Below, piece by piece: positions 47,012 through 56,313 of a stretch of DNA of 64,000 nt. The notes beneath the pieces were generated by a model. It was not told where the DNA came from, made no database searches, and saw nothing but the letters and a program-made list of their open reading frames with translations. Position numbers and translations under genes: made by a program. The first letter of the stretch is position 1. Each line of letters starts with the position of its first letter. The DNA comes from Nocardia asteroides (GTDB lineage Bacteria; Actinomycetota; Actinomycetes; Mycobacteriales; Mycobacteriaceae), in the NCBI RefSeq assembly GCF_900637185.1, contig NZ_LR134352.1, positions 6,314,001-6,378,000 on the forward strand. Direction: 5' to 3'.

Positions 47012-48234
47012 TGCAGGAACTCGTTGGTGCGCTGCGTTCCTACGCCTGGGGGTCGCGCACCGCGCTCGCTCAGCTGTGCGGCAGGCCGGTACCGTCGGCC
47101 CATCCCGAGGCCGAACTCTGGTTCGGTGCCCACCCCGCCGACCCGGCGCACGTCAAGCTCGCCGACGGCGGCACCCAATCGCTGCTCGACGTGGTCGCCG
47201 CCGATCCGGCGCGGGAGCTGGGCCGCGTGGCCGACGACTTCGGCACCCGGCTGCCGTTCCTGCTGAAGATCCTCGCGGCCGAGGAACCGCTGTCGCTGCA
47301 GGCGCATCCCAGTTCGGCGCAGGCGCGGGTCGGTTTCGAGCGGGAGAACCGCACCGGGGTGGCGCTGGATTCGCCGATGCGCAACTACCGCGACGACAGC
47401 CACAAGCCCGAACTCGTGGTGGCGCTGGACCGGTTCGAGGCGCTGGCCGGTTTCCGCGATCCGCACCGGACCGTCGAGCTGCTGCGCGCGCTCGACGTGC
47501 CCGGCCTGAACATCTACGCCGAACTGCTTGCCGCCCAGCCCGATTCGGCCGGGCTGCGCACCCTGTTCACCACCTGGATCACGCTGCCGCCCGCCGCCCT
47601 GTCGACGCTGCTGCCCGCGGTGCTCGAGGGCTGCGTGCGGTACCTGTCCGGCAAGGGCGAGCGCGCGTTCACCGCCGAGGTGCGCACCGCGCTGGAACTG
47701 GCTGAGGCCTACCCCGGCGACGCGGGCGTACTGGCCGCGCTGCTGCTGAACCGGTTGACCCTGGAACCGGGCCAGGGCCTGTTCCTCGCGGCCGGCAATC
47801 TGCACGCCTACCTGCGCGGTGTCGGCGTGGAGATCATGGCCAACTCCGACAACGTGCTGCGCGGCGGGCTCACGCCCAAGCACGTCGACGTGCCGGAACT
47901 GCTGCGGGTGCTCGACTTCGAGCCGATCGATCTGCCGGTGCTGGAACCGGAACCCGGCACCGACGGCGGCATGCGGTATCGCACGCCCGCGCCGGAATTC
48001 GCGCTGTGCCGGTTCGACCTGTCGGCCGACGCCGAACCGGTGGTGCTGGCCGACGCCGGACCCGGCATCGTGCTGTGCACCGAGGGCACCGTCGAGCTGT
48101 ACCAGAACGGGCACGCGCTGACCGTGCCCTGCGGCAGCGCGGCGTGGATCTCGGCGGCCGACACCGACATCAAGGCCCGCGCGGTCGGCGGCCGGGCACA
48201 GCTGTTCAGCGCCTGTGTCGGCGCCGTGAACTGA
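47011..48234 (+). CDS. manA: Mannose-6-phosphate isomerase, class I
   Basis: 407-aa cupin zinc enzyme converting fructose-6-phosphate to mannose-6-phosphate. Zinc-ligand regions are LQAHPSSAQA, DSHKPELVVALD and AGNLHAYLRGVGVEIMANSDNVLRGG. The GTG overlaps the preceding TAG by one base, showing coupling. With manB here and manC at 62.6 kb it completes GDP-mannose synthesis. Confidence 0.95.
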   Translation: MQELVGALRSYAWGSRTALAQLCGRPVPSAHPEAELWFGAHPADPAHVKLADGGTQSLLDVVAADPARELGRVADDFGTRLPFLLKILAAEEPLSLQAHPSSAQARVGFERENRTGVALDSPMRNYRDDSHKPELVVALDRFEALAGFRDPHRTVELLRALDVPGLNIYAELLAAQPDSAGLRTLFTTWITLPPAALSTLLPAVLEGCVRYLSGKGERAFTAEVRTALELAEAYPGDAGVLAALLLNRLTLEPGQGLFLAAGNLHAYLRGVGVEIMANSDNVLRGGLTPKHVDVPELLRVLDFEPIDLPVLEPEPGTDGGMRYRTPAPEFALCRFDLSADAEPVVLADAGPGIVLCTEGTVELYQNGHALTVPCGSAAWISAADTDIKARAVGGRAQLFSACVGAVN

Positions 48235-48315
48235 CGCCGGGGCGCACTTTTCGCACGCGGCCGCCTAGTCTGTTGCGGGCACGATTTGTACAGCGGAGCA
48301 GAAGGGCGGGCCGAA

Positions 48316-49236
48316 ATGTCGGCTGGTGGTGGCAAGAAGGCGATCGTCGCCGCGTTGACGGCCAATGCGGGAATCGCGGTGTCGAAGTTCGTCGGCGCCG
48401 CGATCACGGGATCGGCGTCGATGATGGCGGAGGCGGTGCACTCGGTCGCCGACACGGCGAACCAGGGTCTGCTGCTGTTCGGTCAGCGCGCGGCCGCCAA
48501 GGACGCCGACGAACTGCACCAGTTCGGGTACGGCCGCAACCGCTACTTCTACTCGTTCGTCGTGGCGCTGGTGCTGTTCACCCTCGGCTCGGTGTACGCG
48601 ATCTACGAGGGCATCCACAAGATCCAGCATCCCGAGGAGCTGAGTCAGCCGATCGTGGCGATCGTCATCCTCGGCATCGCGATCGGGCTGGAGACGTTCA
48701 GCTTCCTCACCGCCTACCGCGAGTCCAAGCCGCTCAAGGGTGACGCGAGCTGGTGGCACTTCATCCGCAATTCGCGCAGCCCCGAGCTGCCGGTGGTGCT
48801 GCTCGAGGACACCGGCGCGCTGATCGGCCTGATCCTGGCCTTCGCCGCGGTCGGCCTGACCGTGGTCACCGACGATCCGGTCTACGACGGCATCGGCACC
48901 CTGGCCATCGGTATCCTGCTGGGCCTCATCGCGATCGTGCTGATCGTGGAGATGAAGAGCCTGCTCATCGGTGAGGGCGCCACCCCCGAACAGGACCGCG
49001 CCATCCGCGACAACCTGGTCGACGGCGACAAGATCACCTCGGTGATCCACCTCAAGTCCGAGTACCTGGGCCCGGAGGAGATGCTGGTCGCCGCCAAGGT
49101 CGCGATCGCGCCGAACCTCGGCATCGCCGACATCGCCGAGGCCATCGACGCCGCCGAGGTGCGGGTGCGGGCCGCGGTGCCCACCGCCCGGCTGATCTAC
49201 CTCGAGCCCGACCTGTACCGCACCCAGCCCGCCTGA
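48316..49236 (+). CDS. Cation diffusion facilitator transporter, ZnT9-like, copy 1
   Basis: 306-aa membrane protein, probable divalent-metal exporter. Six spans are visible. TM2 has the metal-site segment AEAVHSVADTANQ, TM5 has LLEDTGALIGL instead of the usual HxxxD, as in ZnT9-type members, and a C-terminal cytoplasmic domain follows. An AAGGGCGGG RBS precedes the ATG. It is followed at 113 bp by a close paralogue. Confidence 0.88.
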   Translation: MSAGGGKKAIVAALTANAGIAVSKFVGAAITGSASMMAEAVHSVADTANQGLLLFGQRAAAKDADELHQFGYGRNRYFYSFVVALVLFTLGSVYAIYEGIHKIQHPEELSQPIVAIVILGIAIGLETFSFLTAYRESKPLKGDASWWHFIRNSRSPELPVVLLEDTGALIGLILAFAAVGLTVVTDDPVYDGIGTLAIGILLGLIAIVLIVEMKSLLIGEGATPEQDRAIRDNLVDGDKITSVIHLKSEYLGPEEMLVAAKVAIAPNLGIADIAEAIDAAEVRVRAAVPTARLIYLEPDLYRTQPA

Positions 49237-49348
49237 TCCGGTCCGCTCCCATCGCCGTCACTCCCCCGGGGTGGCGGCGATGCGCGTCCACCGACACGGT
49301 CGGCGCGTGGCCGCGACGCGCTCGGCCCGGCGGGTACCGTTCGGTGAC

Positions 49349-50293
49349 ATGGCCGCCGAAGGAGACAGCAAGATCGCGATCCTGGCCGCGCTGGGGGCGA
49401 ACGCGGGCATCATGATCGCGAAGTTCATCGGCGCGTTCGTCACCGGTTCGTCGTCGATGCTGGCCGAGGCCGTGCACTCGGTCGCCGACACCGGCAACGA
49501 GGCACTGCTGCTGGTCGGGCGCAACCGGGCCGGGCAGGACCCGGACACGTTGCACCCGTTCGGGTATTCGCGCAACCGGTACTTCTATTCGTTCGTGGTG
49601 GCGCTGGTGCTGTTCACCATGGGCTGCCTGTTCGCGGTGAACGAGGCGATCCACAAGATCCGGTTCCCGCACGAGATCGAGTCGCCCTCGGTGGCGATCG
49701 TGATCCTGCTGGTGTCGATGGTGCTGGAGGGCGGCAGTTTCCGGACCGCGCGCAAGCAGTCGGCGCCGTTGAAGGGCAAGCACAGCTGGTGGCATTTCAT
49801 CCGCAACACCCGCAATCCGGAACTGCCGGTGGTACTGCTCGAGGACATGGGCGCGCTGATCGGCCTGGTGTTCGCGCTGGCCGGGGTGAGCCTGTCGGTG
49901 CTCACCGGCAACGGGGTGTGGGACGGGGTCGGTACGCTGCTCATCGGGCTGCTGCTCGGGGTGAACGCGGTGGTGCTGATCGTGGAGACCAAGAGCCTGC
50001 TCATCGGCGAGGGCGCGACGCCGCGGGAGGACACGGCGATGCGGGCCGCGTTGGTCGCCGATCCGCGCATCGTGCGGGTCATCCGGATCCAGACCCAGTA
50101 TCTCGGCCCGGAGGACCTGCTGGTGAACGCGAAGATCGCGATGCGGCCCGGCCTGGACATCAGCGAGGTCGGCGCGGCCATCGATGCCGCCGACGCCCGC
50201 ATCCGCGCCGCCGCCCCGAACGCCTGCACCGTGTACCTGGAACCGGACGTGTTCAAGCCGGAGTCCGCGCACGCGGCCGCCGAGACTCAGTGA
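49349..50293 (+). CDS. Cation diffusion facilitator transporter, ZnT9-like, copy 2
   Basis: 314-aa tandem paralogue of the preceding transporter, identical over many segments (AEAVHSVADT, NRYFYSFVVALVLFT, SWWHFIRN, PELPVVLLED). It ends with a longer C-terminal tail. A TACCGT box at 49335-49340 suggests a nearly leaderless start at ATG 49349; an upstream in-frame reading exists but is basic and unrelated. It overlaps the convergent oxidoreductase gene by 7 bp. Confidence 0.87.
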   Translation: MAAEGDSKIAILAALGANAGIMIAKFIGAFVTGSSSMLAEAVHSVADTGNEALLLVGRNRAGQDPDTLHPFGYSRNRYFYSFVVALVLFTMGCLFAVNEAIHKIRFPHEIESPSVAIVILLVSMVLEGGSFRTARKQSAPLKGKHSWWHFIRNTRNPELPVVLLEDMGALIGLVFALAGVSLSVLTGNGVWDGVGTLLIGLLLGVNAVVLIVETKSLLIGEGATPREDTAMRAALVADPRIVRVIRIQTQYLGPEDLLVNAKIAMRPGLDISEVGAAIDAADARIRAAAPNACTVYLEPDVFKPESAHAAAETQ

Positions 50294-51756
50294 TAGGCGG
50301 GCGCGGCGCCGCGCAGTAGGTCCAGCGGGTCGGTGACGATCCCGAAGCGGGTGCGCAGCACATGCCCGGCCGCGTGCAGGCCCGGCATGCCGTGGACGCC
50401 GGGGCCCGGCGGGGTGGACGACGAGCACAGGTAGGTGCCGGGGATCGGGGTCGCGTATGGGTTCCAGCGGGCCAGCGGCCGGAACGCCGTCTGGCGCACG
50501 GTCATCGCGCCCGCGGAGATGTCGCCGCCGACGTAGTTGGCGTTGTGGGCGGGCATGAACGCGGCCGGGGTCACATGATGGGCCAGGATCAGGTCGCGGA
50601 AGCCGGGGGCGAAGCGCTCGACCTGGGCGATCACCGTCTCGGTGAGGTCGCGGTCGGAACCGTTGGGGACGTGGGCGTAGGTGTAGAAGGTGTGCTTGCC
50701 CTCGGGCGCCCTGGTCGCGTCGACCACGCCCGGCTGGATGGCCAGCACATAGGGCCGGTCGGCGAATCGTCCCGCGGCGACCTGTCGTTCGGCCCGCATC
50801 GCCTCCGCGCGCGAACCCACCAGGTGCAGGGTGCCCGCCAGCTCGCAGCCCGGCGCGGACCACGGGACCGGGCCCGACAGCGCGAAGTCCACCTTGCAGG
50901 CGGCGCCGCCGTAGTGGAACCGGCCCAGCGCGTTGCGGTATCGCGCAGGCAGGCGGTCGCCGGCGATCCGCAGGAGTTCGGCGGGCGAGGTGTCGAACAG
51001 GACCGCCCGGGCCGACGCCAGTTCGGCGAAGTCGTCGACGCGGTGCCCGGTGACGAGCTCGCCGCCGAGCCGTTCCAGCTCGGCGATCAGGGCGTTCGGG
51101 ATGGCCTGGCTGCCGCCGCGCGGAATCACCCAGCCGCCCGCGTGCGCGAGGGTGCCCAGCAGCAGGGCGGCGCCGACCGCGGGCAGCGCGCGCGGCTGGG
51201 TGATCGCGTGCGTGGCGACACCGGTGAGCAGCGCGGGCGCGACCTCGCCCCGAAAGCGGTTGTTCCACAACGGCGATCCCTGCTCGAGCAGACGCAGACC
51301 GAAGCGCACCGCGGTGGCGGGCCGCAGCGGCGGATGCCGCAGATCCGACATGGCCAGGTCGACCACGTCGGGCCAGTGCTCGACCAGGGGCTCGAACAGC
51401 GCGCGCCAGGCCGGGCCGTCGGCGCCGAGGTCGGCGACGGTGGATTCGAGATTGCGCCAGGCCAATCCCGCGACACCGCCGTCGAGGGGATGGGCGTAGG
51501 ACACCGTCGGGGTGAGCAGGTCGACCCCGTGCGCGGGCAGGTCGAAGGCGCGGAAGAAGGGCGAGGCCAGCGCCATCGGATGGGCGCCCGCGCACACGTC
51601 GTGGTGGAAGCCGGGCAGGGTCAGCTCGGCCGTGCGGGATCCGCCGCCCGGGTGTTCCTGGGCTTCGAGCACCCGCACCGACAGGCCCGCGCGGGCCGCG
51701 ATCACCGCCGCGGCCAAGCCGTTCGGTCCCGAACCGACTACTACGACCTCAGCCAT
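50287..51756 (-). CDS. FAD-dependent phytoene desaturase/carotenoid oxidoreductase-like protein
   Basis: 489-aa NAD(P)/FAD amine-oxidase-type flavoprotein. The dinucleotide motif is VVVGSGPNGLAAAVIAARAG (residues 4-23), followed by VLEAQEHPGGGSR, and the C-terminal FAD block is GVHGMPGLHAAGHVLR. Such proteins (CrtI or retinol-saturase-like, pyridine-nucleotide-disulfide-like) act on hydrophobic polyenes or lipids. No carotenoid genes are near, so substrate is open. Confidence 0.87.
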   Translation of the reverse strand: MAEVVVVGSGPNGLAAAVIAARAGLSVRVLEAQEHPGGGSRTAELTLPGFHHDVCAGAHPMALASPFFRAFDLPAHGVDLLTPTVSYAHPLDGGVAGLAWRNLESTVADLGADGPAWRALFEPLVEHWPDVVDLAMSDLRHPPLRPATAVRFGLRLLEQGSPLWNNRFRGEVAPALLTGVATHAITQPRALPAVGAALLLGTLAHAGGWVIPRGGSQAIPNALIAELERLGGELVTGHRVDDFAELASARAVLFDTSPAELLRIAGDRLPARYRNALGRFHYGGAACKVDFALSGPVPWSAPGCELAGTLHLVGSRAEAMRAERQVAAGRFADRPYVLAIQPGVVDATRAPEGKHTFYTYAHVPNGSDRDLTETVIAQVERFAPGFRDLILAHHVTPAAFMPAHNANYVGGDISAGAMTVRQTAFRPLARWNPYATPIPGTYLCSSSTPPGPGVHGMPGLHAAGHVLRTRFGIVTDPLDLLRGAAPAYH

Positions 51757-51875
51757 CCGCCGTCCCTTCGCCCTCGGCCGACGCGGCGACCCGCGCCGTC
51801 GACTCCAACCTACGCGGCGCGCGGACCGCCGCCGAGGAGTCGTCGGTCACCGTGCGGCCGGCCACCCGGCGGTGG

Positions 51876-52451
51876 TCACGCGAACGCGGCCCAGCTCTCG
51901 ACCAGCAGGGCGATCCGCCGTTCCCGCAGCTCCGGGCGCAATCGGCCGCTGCGCTCTAGCGTGACGATGCCGTGCATGGAAGCCCAGGCCACCTCGGTGC
52001 GCGCGCCGAGTTCGTCACCCTCGGCGCCGGAGCTGAACATCGCCTCGAGGCCGGCGAAGGCGTCGCGCAGCGGCTGCGGGGCGTCCAGGCCGAAGGTGAG
52101 GTCGGTGGTGAGGACGAAGATCGCGTCGTAGCGGGCCGGGTTGGCGGCGGCGAAGTCGAGGTAGGCGCGGGCGACCTTGTCGAACATCTCGGTGCGGTCG
52201 GTCGCGCTCTCGCGTGCCTTGCGCACCTCCTCGGCCAGCTCGATACACCCTTGCAGCGCCACGGCGCCGACGATCGCGGCCTTGTTGGCGAAGTGGCTGT
52301 ACAGCACCGGCTGGCTGTACTCGATGCGGTCGGCCAGTTTCCGGATGGTGACCGCGTCCCAGCCCTCCGCTTCGGCCAGCTCGCGCGCGTTGTCGATGAT
52401 CTGCTGGTGGCGCTGGGCGCGGTCGCGTTCCTTGCGCGTTTGCGTGCTCAT
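51876..52451 (-). CDS. TetR-family regulator
   Basis: 191 aa. The helix-turn-helix is VTIRKLADRIEYSQPVLYSHF, followed by a C-terminal ligand domain (TetR_C-type, WASMHGIVTLERSGRL). The ATG at 52451 was chosen because the basic N-terminus (STQTRKERDRAQRHQ) starts there. It diverges from a small membrane-protein gene; two near-identical palindromes lie between, so it probably represses both. Ligand unknown. Confidence 0.9.
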   Translation of the reverse strand: MSTQTRKERDRAQRHQQIIDNARELAEAEGWDAVTIRKLADRIEYSQPVLYSHFANKAAIVGAVALQGCIELAEEVRKARESATDRTEMFDKVARAYLDFAAANPARYDAIFVLTTDLTFGLDAPQPLRDAFAGLEAMFSSGAEGDELGARTEVAWASMHGIVTLERSGRLRPELRERRIALLVESWAAFA

Positions 52452-52460
52452 GCTCGAAAT

Positions 52461-52526
52461 TCTAGCAACGCTAGACAAGAGGGCGGTGGCGCGCTATCGT
52501 TCCTCTCATCACCTAGCGCCGCTAGA
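52461..52526. promoter_or_regulatory. Two TetR operators between divergent genes
   Basis: TCTAGC-AAC-GCTAGA (52461-52475, perfect) and CCTAGC-GCC-GCTAGA (52512-52526, one mismatch at the ends) share the same 6-3-6 layout, 51 bp apart. One is next to each divergent start. Confidence 0.75.
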
Positions 52527-52554
52527 TTTCAGAGCACAGCAACAGGAGCACCCC

Positions 52555-52974
52555 ATGACCGTCTCGCGCATCGCCACCGCCCTCTCCCTGGCCGGCGCGG
52601 CCTTCATCCTCTACATCGGCCTGAGCTACCTGATCACGCCGGAGACCATCGCCCCCGGCTTCGGCCTGCCCGCTTGGCCCTCGGGCGACGCGCAGGCGTT
52701 CCTCAATCTCAAGGGGGTGCGCGACACGGTCAGCGGCATCCTGATCATCGCGCTGCTGGCCCTGCGGCAGCGGTTCGCGCTCGGCGTCACCCTGCTGGTG
52801 CTCGCGCTCGTCCCGGTCGGCGACATGCTGACCGTGCTGAGCTGGAGCGGCTCCACCGCTGTCGCCTTCGGCGTGCACGGATTCACCGCGGCGCTGGTCG
52901 CCCTCTCGGGCGCCCTGCTGGTCCGCGAGGCCCGGTCGGCCGCCGTCGCGCCGCGCGCCGCGGTCGCGGTGTGA
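52555..52974 (+). CDS. DUF4267-like small membrane protein
   Basis: 139 aa with four hydrophobic spans (about 5-25, 58-78, 80-98, 105-125). The family is found next to TetR genes and has no assigned function. An AACAGGAG RBS precedes the ATG. Likely the main target of the divergent TetR regulator, so induced by an unknown small molecule. Confidence 0.8.
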   Translation: MTVSRIATALSLAGAAFILYIGLSYLITPETIAPGFGLPAWPSGDAQAFLNLKGVRDTVSGILIIALLALRQRFALGVTLLVLALVPVGDMLTVLSWSGSTAVAFGVHGFTAALVALSGALLVREARSAAVAPRAAVAV

Positions 52975-53053
52975 CCTCGACCACCACGGCGATGAATTCC
53001 GGTCCGCCACATCGTCTTCACCGATGACGAGCAGCCACCGAGGAGGAACCACC

Positions 53054-53272
53054 ATGGCGAACGCACCGCACGGCCCCGCGTCCTACTTCCCCACCATCGA
53101 GGCCAAGTACGGCCGGACCGTCGACGAGTGGCTGGCCCTGCTCGGCACCGCCGAACCGACCGGGCACACCGCGCTGGTCAACTGGCTCAAGACCGAGCAC
53201 GGCATGGGGCACGGGCACGCCACCGCCCTGGTGCAGTACCACCTCAACCCGGGCAAGTGGGCCCGCGTCTGA
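53054..53272 (+). CDS. DUF4287 small protein
   Basis: 72-aa soluble protein: SYFPTIEAKYGRTVDEWLALL, then HTALVNWLKTEHGMGHGHATALV. This is the DUF4287 pattern, often fused to or beside DUF5655 proteins, function unknown. AGGAGGAACC is a strong RBS for the ATG at 53054; an earlier ATG at 53024 is less likely. It may be cotranscribed with the DUF4267 gene 79 bp upstream. Confidence 0.82.
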   Translation: MANAPHGPASYFPTIEAKYGRTVDEWLALLGTAEPTGHTALVNWLKTEHGMGHGHATALVQYHLNPGKWARV

Positions 53273-53286
53273 GCCACCGCGCATCG

Positions 53287-53315
53287 AAGGGCCCCGCAGC
53301 CACCGCGGGGCCCTT
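53287..53315. terminator. Bidirectional terminator hairpin
   Basis: AAGGGCCCCGC pairs with GCGGGGCCCTT around AGCCACC, between the convergent DUF4287 and dctA genes. Confidence 0.85.
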
Positions 53316-53323
53316 CGCGTGTG

Positions 53324-54682
53324 TCACCGCACCGGAACCGGGTCCGGGTCCGGGTCGGTCACCGGGGCCTCCACGGGGTGGTCGTCGACCATGGTCTCCT
53401 CGTCGAACGGCAGCTCCCGATCCAGCACCCGACGCGCCCGGTCGGCGTCGACGGTCTTGGTCCAGGTACCGATGAGCAGGGTGGCGACGGCGTTGCCCGA
53501 GAAGTTGGTCAGCGCACGGGCTTCGGACATGAAGCGATCGATGCCCACGATCAGGCCCACGCCGTCGAGCAGTTCCGGACGATGACTCTGCAGGCCGCCC
53601 GCCAGCGTCGCCAGGCCCGCGCCGGTGACCCCGGCCGCGCCCTTGGACGCGATGATCATGAACAGCAGCAGCCCGATCTGCTCACCCAGGCTCAGCGGCT
53701 TGCCCATCGCGTCGGCGATGAAGATCGAGGCCATGGTCAGGTAGATCGCGGTGCCGTCGAGGTTGAACGAATATCCGGTCGGCACGACGACACCCACGGT
53801 GGTGCGCTCGACCCCGGCGTGCTCCATCTTCGCGACCAGCCGCGGCAGCGCCGACTCCGAGGACGAGGTCGCCACGATCAGCAGGTACTCCCGCGCCAGA
53901 TAGCGGCACAGCTTCAGGATCGACATGCCCGACACCAGCCGCAGCACCACGCCCAGCACGCCGAAGACGAACACCAGGCAGGTCAGGTAGAACGCGATCA
54001 TCAGCGTCGCCAGCTCGACCACCGCCGACCAGCCGGTGCGGCCCACCACGTTGGCGATGGCGCCGAACGCGCCGATCGGGGCCAGCCACAGGATCATCGA
54101 CAGGATCCGGAACACCAGTTTCTGGCCCAGCGCCACCGCCCGCAGGATCGGCGCGCCGGTCTCCCCCATCGCCTGCACGGCGAAGCCGACCAGCAGTGCC
54201 ACGAACAGCGCTTGCAGCACGCTGCCCGCGGTGAGCGCGGACACCAGCGTGGTGGGGACGATGTTCTGGACGAAGTCCCAGGTGCCGCCCGCGCCATGGG
54301 CCTGCTCGGCGTACTTGGCGCCCGCGCCCGCGGTGCCCGTACCGAGACCCGAGCCCGGCTCGATCAGGTTGCCGACCACCAGGCCGATGCCGAGCGCCAC
54401 CGTCGACATGGCCAGGAAGTACGCGATGGCCAGGCCGCCGACCTTGCCGACGGTGGCGGCCGCGCGCACCGATCCGATGCCCAGCACGATCGTGCAGAAG
54501 ATGACGGGTGCGATCATCATCTTGATCAGGTTCACGAACAGGGTGCCCAGCGGTGCCAGTGACTGACCGAATTCCGGCGCGAGCCGGCCGACCAGAATGC
54601 CCGCCAGGACCGCGAAGATCACCGCGATGTACAGCCAGTGGGTATGGTCGCGTTTCCGCGATGCTGCGGTGGTTGTGCTCAT
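53324..54682 (-). CDS. dctA: C4-dicarboxylate/proton symporter DctA
   Basis: 452-aa DAACS-family transporter for succinate, fumarate and malate. The serine-rich hairpin VATSSSESALPRL, the VVVPTGYSFNLDGTAIY motif and IGIDRFMSEARALTN substrate loop are intact. Eight hydrophobic helices are visible. The C-terminus ends in an acidic DP repeat. The start is ATG 54682 (MSTTTAASRKRD). A two-component system diverges from it and probably controls it. Confidence 0.94.
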   Translation of the reverse strand: MSTTTAASRKRDHTHWLYIAVIFAVLAGILVGRLAPEFGQSLAPLGTLFVNLIKMMIAPVIFCTIVLGIGSVRAAATVGKVGGLAIAYFLAMSTVALGIGLVVGNLIEPGSGLGTGTAGAGAKYAEQAHGAGGTWDFVQNIVPTTLVSALTAGSVLQALFVALLVGFAVQAMGETGAPILRAVALGQKLVFRILSMILWLAPIGAFGAIANVVGRTGWSAVVELATLMIAFYLTCLVFVFGVLGVVLRLVSGMSILKLCRYLAREYLLIVATSSSESALPRLVAKMEHAGVERTTVGVVVPTGYSFNLDGTAIYLTMASIFIADAMGKPLSLGEQIGLLLFMIIASKGAAGVTGAGLATLAGGLQSHRPELLDGVGLIVGIDRFMSEARALTNFSGNAVATLLIGTWTKTVDADRARRVLDRELPFDEETMVDDHPVEAPVTDPDPDPVPVR

Positions 54683-54705
54683 GGCGACCAAGCATGAGCA
54701 ACAGC

Positions 54706-54721
54706 TGTGATACCCATCACA
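54706..54721. promoter_or_regulatory. CRP/GlxR-type binding site between dctA and the sensor kinase gene
   Basis: TGTGA-TACCCA-TCACA, a perfect match to the CRP-family palindrome TGTGA-N6-TCACA, lies 24 bp before dctA and 39 bp before the kinase start. Confidence 0.75.
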
Positions 54722-54759
54722 TTTGGTGCATAAGTTTCAGGATGAGGTCGGAGGGCACG

Positions 54760-56313
54760 ATGCGACGAGTACGGCTGTCGCTTGCCGGGCAGGCCTTCGT
54801 CTGGCAGCTGGTGGTGCTGGCCCTGATGATCTGCACCGGGACGGTCCTGGCGGTCTTCGACGCTCGCCACGACCACGACGTGGCCACCGAACTGCAGGTC
54901 CGCGACGTCGCGGTGACCGTCGCCAGGGCGCCGTCGACGCTGGCCGCGGTGAACTCCCCCTACCCGAGCGGGCTGCTGCAGCCGACGACCGAACGGATCC
55001 GCGCCGACACCGGCATGGACTTCATCGTCGTGATGGCGCCGGACCGCACCCGCTACACCCACACCAATCCCGACATGATCGGCAAGCCGTTCATCGGCAC
55101 CATCGACGCCGCGCTGGCCGGGCAGACCCTCACCGAGACCTTCACCGGCTCGCTCGGCCCATCGATCCGCGCGGTCACTCCGGTCTACGACGGCGGACGG
55201 GTGGTGGCGCTGGTCTCGGCCGGGGTCACCCGGTCCAAGATCGGCACCCAGGTCGCCTCGCAGGTGCCGGTGATCCTCGGGGTGTCGGCGGCGGGGCTGC
55301 TGCTGGCCGCGTGCTCGTCGTTCCTGATCAGCCGCAGGCTGCGCCGCCAGACCCACGGCCTGGCGCCGGACGAACTGCGCGCGCTCTACGAGCACCACGA
55401 CGCCGTCCTGCATTCCGTGCACGAGGGCCTGGTCGTGTTCGGCACCGGACCTGGCCCCGCCGAAGTGGTCAACGATCAGGCCCGCACCCTGCTCGATCTG
55501 CCCGACGGACCCGTGCACCGCACCGACCTGCCGATCTCGCTGCAGCACATGCGTGACGGCGTGGTGCGCGACGAGACCCACGTGACCACCGACCGGGTGC
55601 TGCTGGTCAACCAGGACGTGGTCACCTGGGAGGGCCGCGACATCGGCACCGTGCTCACCATCCGCGACCAGACCGAACTGCGCGCCGTACTCGGCGAACT
55701 CGATTCGGTGCGCGGCTTCGCCGAATCGCTGCGGGCCCAGGCGCACGAGTCGGCGAACCGGCTGCACACCGTGGTGACGATGGTCGAGCTGGGCCGCCCG
55801 GAGGAGGCCGTCGCCTTCGCCACCGCGGAGCTGCGGCTGTCGCAGGTGCTGATCGACCGGTTGCTGTCGGCCGTGGGCGACGCGGCGCTGGCGGCGCTGC
55901 TGCTGGGCAAGGTCGACCAGGCGGCCGAGCGCGGGGTGAGCCTGGCGATCAGCGAGGACACCGCACTGGACTCCACCGATCCGCTCTCGGCCCACGAGAC
56001 CGTCACCCTGGTCGGCAATCTGGTCGACAACGCGATCGACGCCGCGGCGGGCACCGTCGACAAGCGGGTCGAGGTGACGGTCTGCCACCGCGACGGCGAA
56101 CTGCTGGTCCGCGTCGGCGACAGCGGTCCCGGCATGTCGGCGCAGATGTTCGTACGGGCCGCCGAACGCGGCTACACCACCAAATCGGACCACGCCGGAC
56201 TCGGCTTGGCTCTCGTGCACCGCCTCGTCGATCGGCACGGCGGCGCCATCACCACCACGGCCGCACCACACAGCGCGGTCACCGTTCGCATTCCGCTGAG
56301 GGAGAACTCATGA
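54760..56313 (+). CDS. DcuS/CitA-type sensor histidine kinase
   Basis: 517 aa. Two membrane spans (about 13-32 and 170-190) enclose an extracellular PAS/Cache ligand domain (YTHTNPDMIGKPF is the family's phosphate/carboxylate-binding region). A cytoplasmic PAS domain, the SpoB-type phosphoacceptor helix AQAHESANRLHTVVTM and an ATPase domain (NLVDNAIDAA, DSGPGM, GLGLALV) follow. GGAGGG precedes the ATG at 54760. It should sense C4-dicarboxylates or citrate and feed the regulator coupled downstream. Confidence 0.92.
   Translation: MRRVRLSLAGQAFVWQLVVLALMICTGTVLAVFDARHDHDVATELQVRDVAVTVARAPSTLAAVNSPYPSGLLQPTTERIRADTGMDFIVVMAPDRTRYTHTNPDMIGKPFIGTIDAALAGQTLTETFTGSLGPSIRAVTPVYDGGRVVALVSAGVTRSKIGTQVASQVPVILGVSAAGLLLAACSSFLISRRLRRQTHGLAPDELRALYEHHDAVLHSVHEGLVVFGTGPGPAEVVNDQARTLLDLPDGPVHRTDLPISLQHMRDGVVRDETHVTTDRVLLVNQDVVTWEGRDIGTVLTIRDQTELRAVLGELDSVRGFAESLRAQAHESANRLHTVVTMVELGRPEEAVAFATAELRLSQVLIDRLLSAVGDAALAALLLGKVDQAAERGVSLAISEDTALDSTDPLSAHETVTLVGNLVDNAIDAAAGTVDKRVEVTVCHRDGELLVRVGDSGPGMSAQMFVRAAERGYTTKSDHAGLGLALVHRLVDRHGGAITTTAAPHSAVTVRIPLRENS

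Noticed and set aside
49052..51595. An 847-codon open frame antisense to the CDF genes and out of frame with the oxidoreductase
   Set aside because: Spans two opposite-strand genes and one real minus-strand gene in another frame; Arg/Pro/Ala-rich shadow.
51806..51820. AACCTACG sequence after the TetR gene region
   Set aside because: It matches one half of the lipid-block operator but has no CGTA partner and is not near a start.
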